Positions 10,901-17,900 of a stretch of 24,039 bases of DNA are shown piece after piece (the stretch's first letter is position 1; every line of letters begins with the position of its first letter). A program made the position numbers and the translations under genes. The notes under the pieces were generated by a model, which saw only the letters and a program-made list of their open reading frames with translations, did not search any database and had not been told where the DNA came from. The stretch is taken from positions 1 through 24,039 of the forward strand of contig KN891905.1 in assembly GCA_000934455.1 (NCBI GenBank), written 5' to 3'. The DNA comes from Apostichopus parvimensis. Its lineage: Eukaryota > Echinodermata > Holothuroidea > Aspidochirotida > Stichopodidae.

Positions 10901-12696
10901 TCCTAGATAGACATTTTCGATGCAAGCTCTTCGCTTTTTGGCCACAAGAAGCTGCAGATGAAATAGTGAAGAAACTGTTGGATGCGGTAGGTATGATACG
11001 TACTACTTTAAGTTAAAAAACATAGATTTTACTACATGCGCAGGAAACCATGGCAGATTATAAATATAAATGAAAATCAGGGATACAAAAAAAATTTATG
11101 ACATCAAATATGACAATTGAAACTTTTCATATCAAATCGATATTTTGTCTACAGTTATATATGGTGACTATTCTGCTATTTGCCTTTTTTGTTAATTTGT
11201 TAATTTTACAGAATAAATCTCCATTCAAATGGCTGTCCCCAGAAGCTATTTCCCTTGGTGACTATGGTACCAAGTGTGATGTCTGGTCTTACGGTGTGTT
11301 TTTGTGGGAACTGTTTTCATATGGTAGGTAACTTCAACTCTTGTTCGACACAGAGCACTGTTGTTAATAAACCTTGCAAGAAAGTTCTACCGACTTTACC
11401 AATTACCATATGACATCATCGAGCCGAATATTCCTAAATGCTCCATGGTTTTCTTTCATTTAATATTTTCTTTAATAGAGATCATCTGTAAAATATGCCA
11501 ATCTGGCTTCATCCCAGCACGACATTTATAAATCTCCTTAACGGATTAAGATCTATGTGTCAGTAGCTCATTACATAAGTTGCTATTTTTTTTTACCTAA
11601 TAGGACATTTCATTGTATCATCCTATTCGTTGTGGCTTGACAATGATTATCGCAACATATTGCCGACCGCCTCACCTTTAAATAAGTGAAACATAACTCT
11701 TGTAATCGTAAATTTACATGGCTACTTCTGTGTGCACAAAATATAATACCTTTCGATTCTTTTCAATCTCACTGACAGGAGATAAACCATATGATGGTGT
11801 AAACAGGAGCAAAATAGAGCAGCATGTGAGAGATGGGGTTCGTTTACAAGTTCCATTGAATTGCCCACATGATATGTAAGTCAACAATGAGTTGGGAAAC
11901 TTAATTGTCGGGCAGCCGCCATTTTATAAGAGAATTGTTAAATATTAGGAAATCTAAACATATTTTGTGGGTAATCATCTGTGGAATGGATACATTGTTT
12001 TATTTATGTATCATGTAAAGGTTTCCAGCCGTCCCATTACTTTCTTCCACTTGTATTAGAGTGACGGTGTGGTGGTTGAGTCTTTACAGGTTTCTTCATT
12101 TTCATAAATACACTACGGCACCGTTGGTCATTTCACAACTCTGGATTCTTTATATTATATTTATTTAGCTCGAGTATTATGAAGTCTGTCTGGAGTAGCA
12201 AAGCGAATAAGAGACCAGCATTTACCAAAATTGCAGAGCAACTACAAGGAATGCGACCTACTGAACAGGTATGTATTTACGCCTATTTGAAGGGTTTTGG
12301 GACCTCACAATATAACTTTAAGTTGCAACTGATGGTTTTCTACGTCTCTATAATGTACGTTAACTTTGAAGCATAAAGCATTACAGAATTATGGTATGAT
12401 CTCTTCGTATTTTTGAATAGTAAGAACTACATTTTGACTTCACATTACCTTATCGGTATAAAACAAGTAAGGTAAAACACTTAATACCATAGAAAGTGTT
12501 ATGACCTTGACATACCGTTTGCCACGGGAATGAAGAAATATGTTACAGAAGATACATATTTTTTATCTTACTCTCTTCATAGAAATGCATTTTTTCTTCG
12601 CAGAAAAAATTCGTTCTAAACGAGGAGAGTGGAAGACATGGCTACCATAGTGCTCAAGGAAAGAGATATGCATATGATCTCCTTGAAAGAAAATGA
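4907..12696 (+). CDS. Gene B: three-Ig receptor with a tyrosine-kinase-like pseudokinase domain
   Basis: Fifteen exons: 4907-4988, 5103-5414, 6030-6323, 6706-7023, 7902-7979, 8339-8378, 8827-8900, 9177-9320, 10044-10154, 10558-10757, 10867-10986, 11212-11323, 11779-11875, 12169-12268, 12604-12696. They sum to 2175 nt, 724 residues plus TGA, with every junction in phase. Layout: signal peptide about 1-27, Ig1 28-131, Ig2 132-229, Ig3 230-335, transmembrane 340-360, juxtamembrane 361-400, kinase-like domain about 413-690, short tail to 724. The kinase fold is clear (K444 in V-L-A-K-R, S-P-E 600-602, D-V-W-S-Y-G-V from 614, K-R-P near the end). Catalytic residues are replaced: alpha-C Glu by A461, HRD by H554-P-A556, the catalytic Asn by K561, DFG by A574-F-W. 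It is therefore expected to be catalytically dead and to signal through partners or scaffolding (inference). It is divergent from gene A and convergent with gene C. Confidence 0.9.
5103..5414 (+). CDS. Gene B exon 2: V-set Ig domain 1
   Basis: 312-bp phase 1-1 exon after acceptor cattttgcag. Signature residues are L-T-C-S in strand B, V-L-W-E-F in strand C, and N-D-A-G-N-Y-S-C in strand F, ending L-V-V-Q-G. It shares L-W-E ... P-I-L-R with gene D. Donor CAAG|GTGATT. Confidence 0.88.
6030..6323 (+). CDS. Gene B exon 3: Ig domain 2 with extra cysteines
   Basis: 294-bp phase 1-1 exon after acceptor ttgttttag. It shows A-N-C-C in strand B, L-L-W-L-I in strand C, T-E-C-I-S in strand E and L-T-C-L-V-L-N in strand F, the same four-cysteine pattern as in genes A and C. 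Donor CTT T|GTAAGC. Confidence 0.87.
6706..7023 (+). CDS. Gene B exon 4: Ig domain 3, membrane-proximal
   Basis: 318-bp phase 1-1 exon after acceptor atctttcag. Contains [17 protein letters not shown] and [10 protein letters not shown]. It most resembles the fourth Ig of genes A and C, implying that B lacks the domain equivalent to their third Ig. Donor CAC A|GTTAAGT. Confidence 0.87.
7289..7324. repeat. GT/CA microsatellite in gene B intron 4
   Basis: A run of gt dinucleotides with a short tatgtac interruption near its start. Simple sequence repeat; no function inferred. Confidence 0.9.
7902..7979 (+). CDS. Gene B exon 5: transmembrane segment
   Basis: 78-bp phase 1-1 exon after acceptor ttatctacag. 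It encodes about 20 hydrophobic residues ([20 protein letters not shown]) followed by Arg. Donor AGA T|GTAAGA. Short exon, found from splice phase. Confidence 0.8.
8339..8378 (+). CDS. Gene B exon 6: 40-bp juxtamembrane exon
   Basis: Phase 1 to 2, after acceptor ctgcaaacag, donor ACAAG|GTAACA. It encodes [13 protein letters not shown]. An exon of identical size and phase follows the transmembrane exon of gene C, which supports both calls. Confidence 0.7.
8827..8900 (+). CDS. Gene B exon 7: acidic juxtamembrane exon
   Basis: 74 bp, phase 2 to 1, acceptor tattttctag, donor CACA|GTAAGT. Encodes [17 protein letters not shown] and an acidic run. Tyr378 and Tyr386 are candidate phosphorylation sites for a partner kinase, by position only. 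Confidence 0.72.
9177..9320 (+). CDS. Gene B exon 8: kinase N-lobe, degenerate glycine loop and beta-3 Lys
   Basis: 144 bp, phase 1-1. The glycine-rich loop position reads L-H-G-N-E-M-F-E-Y, with His420, Asn422 and Phe425 at the three glycine positions. The beta-3 lysine is kept (V-L-A-K444-R-V). Acceptor ttattattcag, donor GCAG|GTAATA. Confidence 0.8.
10044..10154 (+). CDS. Gene B exon 9: kinase alpha-C helix region
   Basis: 111 bp, phase 1-1. Encodes R-R-F-M-A-A-T-N-M and [10 protein letters not shown], the usual start of beta-4. A461 lies 17 residues after K444, where an active receptor kinase such as FGFR1 carries the alpha-C Glu. Acceptor cctgtcaag, donor CAAG|GTTAGT. Confidence 0.82.
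10435..10527 (+). repeat. Dispersed repeat, copy 1 (gene B intron 9)
   Basis: About 93 bp, clearly related to 13811-13902, sharing gtaaatttatctgttttaca and the following aagagacaat. It ends 30 bp before the exon 10 acceptor, so it probably supplies part of the branch-point region. The family is not recognised. Confidence 0.8.
10558..10757 (+). CDS. Gene B exon 10: kinase hinge, alpha-D, insert and alpha-E
   Basis: 200 bp, phase 1 to 0, acceptor tttaacatag, donor CATCAG|GTACGT. Encodes the hinge [12 protein letters not shown], a polar insert rich in Ser/Thr, then [13 protein letters not shown], the alpha-E helix preceding the catalytic loop. Confidence 0.87.
10867..10986 (+). CDS. Gene B exon 11: catalytic loop and Mg loop, both degenerate
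   Basis: 120 bp, phase 0-0, acceptor ctttttccag, donor GATGCG|GTAGGT. Encodes [13 protein letters not shown] in place of the tyrosine kinase H-R-D-L-A-A-R-N-x-L-L-D, and K-L-F-A-F-W in place of K-I-x-D-F-G. The spacings from the HRD-Asp position to the Asn position (5) and to the DFG-Asp position (18) are those of Src, so the replacements are aligned with confidence. The exon falls outside the ORF length cutoff and was found by phase. Confidence 0.87.
11212..11323 (+). CDS. Gene B exon 12: end of activation segment, APE-like motif and alpha-F
   Basis: 112 bp, phase 0 to 1, acceptor aattttacag, donor TATG|GTAGGT. Encodes F-K-W-L-S-P-E-A-I and [18 protein letters not shown], strongly typical of tyrosine kinases. 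The structural Asp614 and the Glu of S-P-E are kept. Confidence 0.92.
11779..11875 (+). CDS. Gene B exon 13: kinase alpha-G region
   Basis: 97 bp, phase 1 to 2, acceptor cactgacag, donor GATAT|GTAAGT. Encodes D-K-P-Y-D-G-V-N and [16 protein letters not shown], matching the usual P-Y ... G-x-R-L ... P-x-x-C-P pattern. Confidence 0.87.
12169..12268 (+). CDS. Gene B exon 14: kinase alpha-H and alpha-I, K-R-P motif
   Basis: 100 bp, phase 2 to 0, acceptor tttatttag, donor GAACAG|GTATGT. Encodes [19 protein letters not shown], equivalent to the C-W ... R-P-x-F closing element. The usual Cys before Trp is Val. The Arg that pairs with the S-P-E glutamate is kept. Confidence 0.87.
12604..12696 (+). 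CDS. Gene B exon 15: C-terminal tail and stop
   Basis: 93 bp in phase 0 after acceptor tttcttcgcag, ending with TGA at 12694-12696. The 30-residue tail ends [11 protein letters not shown]. Tyr718-D-L-L fits both a YxxL phosphotyrosine motif and a YxxPhi sorting motif; neither is proven. Confidence 0.75.
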   Translation, partial: KKFVLNEESGRHGYHSAQGKRYAYDLLERK

Positions 12697-13384
12697 TATT
12701 TTTCGTGATTTCTTTCTCTTTGTCAAACAAATACCGGTAAAGGTTATCACTTTAAGCAATTTGGCAAAAACACGTTGTCGTTCAAATGTTCTGTTTTACA
12801 CAGTTTGGCGGATTTAGACACTTCTAGCTTAAACCAAGTGACAATGAAAGTGATGCTAAACACATTAATCATAAAAAAATTGGTAGCCAAATTGGTTTTA
12901 ATAAATGCACCCATGGGGTTGACTTAACTAACAACTTAACTGCCTTGCAGTCAAGTATTACTTGTGGTATGCGTTTTGTTTACATTTGGCCTTAATTTTG
13001 AATTGGAATTCAACGGTATCCTTTCAAAAAACCCGAAAAAAAAGGAAAAAATAATAACCTCAACAAGGTTGCCTAAAAAAGAATTTGGTTTCAAGAATGA
13101 AAACAAAAGAAAGGTTCTCTACACAGCTGAAGTTGAACGTGTGTTTATGAATTTACTAACGAAAATGTATTAATAACTTCTTGCGAGGGATTTTAAAGTC
13201 CAAACTCATTTTGAAAATCATCATCTCAATACAGTCATCTAGACATTGTAAATAATTAAGGGAAATGACAACATGCATGTAAAAGGGATTTTTCTTTAAA
13301 TGTGTCGCAGATAGAAACGTCAATTGTATGAAGCGCAATCTGCTTTTACAATATTTAATGATAATCGTTGTGATATTTTCCATA
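12697..13384. other. Gene B 3' untranslated region and unassigned sequence
   Basis: This starts after the gene B stop codon and contains the AATAAA at 12900. Beyond it the sequence is AT-rich with an A-rich patch near 13030-13080. It might include the decayed 5' part of the retroelement, but nothing recognisable was found. Confidence 0.4.
12900..12905 (+). terminator. Possible polyadenylation signal of gene B
   Basis: An AATAAA hexamer about 200 bp after the gene B stop codon. It is the first one noticed downstream on this strand. Such hexamers are common in AT-rich DNA, so support is modest. Confidence 0.4.
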
Positions 13385-13810
13385 GAAATGTCCAGTTTAA
13401 GAAGAAAAGTTTACAGAAAACACATTGGATTACTTCTGTTATTATTAAGTCGGTTTGCAAGAAAAATGTACTGTGTTGTGCGTATAAACGAAGCCTCACT
13501 GCACAAAATTTACTGCATTACCGTAATTTTAAGAACATATTGACTAATATAGTTCAAAATGCTAAAAAAATCCTATTATTATAAGTACTTTAGTCGAAAT
13601 AAGAATAACAGTAAGAAGATTTTATCTGGTATTAACAGGACATTTATTAGAGTGTGTGGTAATGAAAACTTACTGGAATGGATGAGACACTTATAAAGAA
13701 CAGCAATTCAAGTAATATGCACAATTCTGCTAATGTTTCTTTAATGATTTTTAAATCTATCGGTGAAAATCTTGCTAGTAAAACGAATTACACTAATTGA
13801 CCTTTTAATT

Positions 13811-13902
13811 GTGTTTCTTATTATTGCGATATTTGTAAATTTATCTGTTTTACAAAGAGACAATAGGAAAATATAAATTAAAATGTACATCGTTTTATTA
13901 AC
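13811..13902 (+). repeat. Dispersed repeat, copy 2 (within the retroelement relic)
   Basis: The partner of 10435-10527, with small substitutions and indels, in the same orientation. It lies between two pieces of reverse-transcriptase-like coding sequence, so it may be part of that element or a separate insertion. Confidence 0.8.
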
Positions 13903-13953
13903 TTTCTCAAAGATATTAACTTACTTGACATATTTAGTTTACACCTAGTGACA

Positions 13954-14327
13954 CAGTGGGGGAGCGTCCATACAGTCAGGGGGGGGGGCGGATGCCCCCC
14001 CCCCTGACGGACATAAATGGACTGTTGGCGCCCTTTTCAGCTTTTTACCACTTTTTACTTATTCGCGAATATTGATATTTATTGCGCTCTCATATACCTA
14101 TTGACATTTGTCACATTTTTGGCGATGACACCTATTTATTCTTCGTTTATCTGCAAATTAGCAAGGCCCGAAAAGGGTCATTTCCGGCGATCTCGGGAGA
14201 ATCTTTACTCAAAAAAATTCTGTACGCTCCACCCCAACCTATGGTGGCGCTCCGCTTAGATAGTTTCGAAAGCGCCCCTACAGACCATTCTCGCCTCCCT
14301 TGACCAATACCCCTAGCTCCGCCACTG
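13954..14327. mobile_element. hAT-type MITE, 374 bp
   Basis: The left end is CAGTGGGGGAGC and the right end, read on the other strand, is CAGTGGCGGAGC (11 of 12 match). It is flanked by TAGTGACA (13946-13953) and TAGTGACT (14328-14335), an 8-bp target-site duplication with one mismatch. An 8-bp duplication and CAG-type ends are characteristic of the hAT superfamily. It contains a G-run/C-run inverted pair around 13979-14005 and has no transposase ORF. It is inserted in the retrotransposon relic. Confidence 0.85.
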
Positions 14328-14826
14328 TAGTGACTCTGGAGGAAGCCATTACTACTATTCTTAATTTACAAATTGCGAAATTACCAGGATATGATGGACT
14401 TAGGATGATACCTTAAAACATATTTATTACCATAGTACCGAAACTCTTACTCATATTTTGAATTTATCTTTTTCTGAAGGTGTTTTACCCAACTAAATTA
14501 AAATTACTAAGGTCATTCCAATATATAAATCTGGTGGAGCTCATGTTGTATCAAATTACAGCACAGTGTCAGTTCGACCAACTATTTCTGAATTCTTGGA
14601 AAAACTTGCATATATATAAGACTATCAGCGTTTATAAAATGTCGGCCCATAATATTAGTAGTAGAACATGTTGAAACTACGGAATGTATACTGATGTAGT
14701 TGAAATATTCATCCCATTACCCATCTGATCACGATAAATTGAACTTTCATGAACTTTTATAACCCCTTTATTGCTAAATCAAGTATATACTAGCGCTAGA
14801 TTGACAAAATGCAATGGAGAGGTCCA

Positions 14827-14832
14827 TTTATT
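14827..14832 (-). terminator. Possible polyadenylation signal of gene C
   Basis: AATAAA on the minus strand, 19 bp beyond the proposed stop codon. A second AATAAA is at 14772-14767. Position fits the end of gene C, but the hexamer is common in AT-rich DNA. Confidence 0.4.
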
Positions 14833-14851
14833 TTGACTTAATCATAATATT

Positions 14852-14966
14852 TCATTTCACCGGGTCGGAACGTAAACCGTCTAGGATTGATGGGGATTTG
14901 CTCATTGTTATTTTTCTTTTCATGTCGCTCATATGGATGCTTTCTCCCTCGATTCCGGAAATCCGT
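14852..14966 (-). CDS. Gene C exon 8: cytoplasmic tail and stop
   Basis: 115 bp entered in phase 2 from acceptor aactgttag, ending at TGA 14854-14852. It encodes R-R-I-S-G-I-E-G-E-S and continues to G-L-R-S-D-P-V-K. The polypyrimidine tract is poor and another frame is also open here, so this exon rests mainly on phase fit and the nearby AATAAA. It contains no tyrosine and no kinase motif. Confidence 0.5.
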
Positions 14967-17900
14967 CTAACAGTTTGTGGACGTTCTTGATTTCGCCCTC
15001 TTAGTTACTGCGATGATTTTCAAAACCGCTTGGTCTAACATGCAAATAAAAATACATACATTTTAATAGAAACATAGGACAACCCCTATAAAAACAAAAT
15101 AGAAACTTGGAATGATGTACTCGCTTTCGTCAGTTACTGTCGATATAAATCCAATCAAACACAAAGATCCCTTTAAATATTGTATCACTCCTTGCAACAT
15201 ATATGATATTGACATTTCATACCCCCCCCCCCCCTCAAGAAAGAAAACCCCGGCATCTAACGAATAGATCTATGAGATATTAAAGTGGGAGGATATGGTT
15301 TGCAAGCACAAAACAGCTCCTAGTAATTTAAGTTGATTCATATTTAGACGTTACGATAGAGCGCTATTAATATTTATTTCGTAAAGATGTCTTGCATATT
15401 ACACTGGAATGCAATTAATCGTGATCCTATATTGTAAACTATATCAATGAAACATGATGTATTTTATAATATAAAGCTATGTCAGAAACCTACTAATTTA
15501 ATGATATTCTGTATATCTGTAAATGATGGTTACAAAACATGTAGAATCAGAAACAACATATGTAACGTAACGTAATGTTACAGCAAAGACAATTAGAAAG
15601 GAAACGAAGACAATATGATTTACCGTCGAAATCTAGATCTCAATTGTCGACTAAGAACCCTTTCTGCAAAGGAAAGAACACTACACTGTAGGTAACGGTA
15701 TGAAGGGGTTTTCAAAGTAAATACGATATAAAAAAAATTAGACTGTGTTAGTTATATGCATAATAACCAATTCCTTTGAACTCGTGCACATTAGTTGCAT
15801 ACGGTACAAATTTCAATAGAAATATTATGTGGAATAAGTATTTGCTAAATATTGTGAATTTGGTCAATGTTTGTTCCTTGATTAGAACAAATTCAAAATA
15901 AAGATTAGATATAATAATGAAAAACGGGTGACCGTTTTTTGTTGTTGTCTAGACTAGTCAAATTATCCAATGCTTACCACGAAAGCATATCAATGAAGCC
16001 ACGGCAGCCACTGCCACAAGCGATATTATGAGTACCATGTAATCCATTAACAGCTGCTGAATAGCCTCTAAGATAAAATCATAAGATATAAGGTCACATT
16101 ATAATCATGTCAAATGGTTGTTGATGGATATGGTTATTTTGATCGAAAGGTCACGGTATGTTATATATCAGAAACACACTAAATGCAAAACAAATTGAAA
16201 TGAAATAGCTTTCAGACTACTCCAAGCAGATTGCTGTGAATAAATCTACATTCGTAATTTTCAAATGAAAATAACGAAGAAAAACAAATCATGACGAAAG
16301 AGGTATCTATGTCATTTAATATGCATTGGCGATACTACGATATCACGGGCATCCCCTTTCTACATTAATGTGCTGATTACGGAATGGTTTATCATCTTTT
16401 TTTAACACACAGGATTGATGCTGTATCAATATCATCGAGTAATTGTTCATCCTTTTTTTGTCTATCAATCAGTGCTGAAAGTAATTGTAATTAGCATAAC
16501 TTACTTTGGACATTTATGTGAAGAATGTCACTGTACGCAAGCTCATCGTTTCTGTTTTGGGCAAGACATCTGTAGTTAGTACTTCCTGGCACTGTGATAT
16601 TCAACTGATATATAACGCGATTAGTGAAGTTAGATGTCACGTTGCTTACAGACGTCAGTGGGAGGCTATCCCAACTTTTTCCATCCTTACTTCTTTCGAG
16701 ATGAACATTTGGTATAGGGTAGCCATCCGCATGACACATGATTGTAATTGTGTCGCCAAATGCGATGTTTATTGGTGACGTATTGTTTATAAGAACTGTA
16801 ACAGGATCTGGAAATATTGTGTATCAATATCACTATGTAATTATATATTTAAAGTTTATTGTTATCAACTGATACATTATTCGTAAGACTCTTTTTAAAT
16901 TACAAACACAATTGATGATGCTTTTCTCTAATGTAAGACTATATTCTGATTGCATATCTCTTCATGGATATTCAGTAATAACAATATAATAAATGAAAGC
17001 TTTAATTACCAGCGGTACATGGGATACAAATTCTTCCTAAGCTAATTTGAATGATTAAAAGGAAATGAGCAGAGTCACTTACGACTTATTTCTACTAAGA
17101 AACCCTCATCCATTGTACCATTTGTTTGGTTGTTAGAAGCAAAACATCTCAAAAAGACAGACGTATTGTTTGTGAGACGGAGCTGAAATTGCCATCTTTG
17201 AAAAGTAATGCTGTCCTCTAATAACTCAGCAGTAGAAGGTAGATTAAACCAATGGTCGTGTTCGTCTGTATTCTTTATCTGTAAATGGACCACTGGAGAT
17301 GGGTATCCTTCCGACAAACAGGTAACGTTTACAGTTTGTGATCTGTCTGCAATCATGGAGGAGGCAAAAGCATGAGGCGGTTCCCACCATGCGTGTGCAG
17401 GATCTATGTAGAAACATCGACAATGTTATAAAAGAGCAGGAAATTGTTATCACAAAGAATGATGATTGTTAGACATTAATTAATCATTCTATTATATATA
17501 TTATAGAAACATAGTTTTGTTACTATCCTCATTTCAAAGGTCGTGTTAGACACTTGACCTCATGGAAGTGGCTGTTCATGTATAAAAATAAAACACATTG
17601 ATATGTGTCCTCATTTTATGCATTTCATTATTAACTGTCAGTATACCTTTCATTATCATTCTGATAGATTGATAAAGTCTATTTACCGTTACTCGACAGG
17701 CTCAAAGGTAATGAGAACATGTTTGAGTCGGTACTTACGCAACACGTATATCGGAGATTTGTCAAATGCGTTAAGCTCGTTCTCCACGAGGCATTTCAAA
17801 CTTTGGCGATGAACATTGCGTTTGGCTAAAAGTGAAAATGTGCAACAGGAAAAATTTTCCTCCAGGGTAGTGTTGTCAATTATTAACTTCGTGACATCAA

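Larger units (their letters stand above)
13385..14680 (+). pseudogene. Decayed non-LTR retrotransposon (endonuclease-RT linker and RT fragments)
   Basis: Several frames carry pieces typical of non-LTR retrotransposon ORF2 in the correct order. These are H-W-I-T-S-V-I-I-K-S at about 13422; L-T-N-I-V-Q-N-A-K-K near 13545, then after a frame change Y-Y-Y-K-Y-F-S-R-N-K-N-N-S-K-K; F-K-S-I-G-E-N-L-A-S-K at about 13750; K-L-P-G-Y-D-G-L at about 14378; and T-K-V-I-P-I-Y-K-S-G with V-S-N-Y and I-S-E-F-L-E-K-L between about 14508 and 14610. Stop codons and at least two frameshifts are present and a MITE splits it, so it is inactive. The catalytic Y-x-D-D part of the reverse transcriptase is not present. 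The clade (CR1, L2 or Jockey-like) is a guess. Confidence 0.8.

Noticed and set aside
10987..10992. Alternative donor 4 bp downstream of the gene B exon 11 end (GTAG|GTATGA)
   Set aside because: It would leave phase 1, while exon 12 must be entered in phase 0 to give K-W-L-S-P-E; the donor GCG|GTAGGT fits.
12964..13173. Lys-rich plus-strand ORF of 69 residues downstream of gene B
   Set aside because: A-rich sequence without recognisable motifs, beyond the probable polyadenylation signal of gene B.
14700..14966. Second open frame (Y-E-R-H-E-K-K ...) across the proposed gene C terminal exon
   Set aside because: It does not match the phase-2 entry from the 40-bp exon and begins at a stop just before the acceptor. 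Retained only as an uncertainty on that exon.
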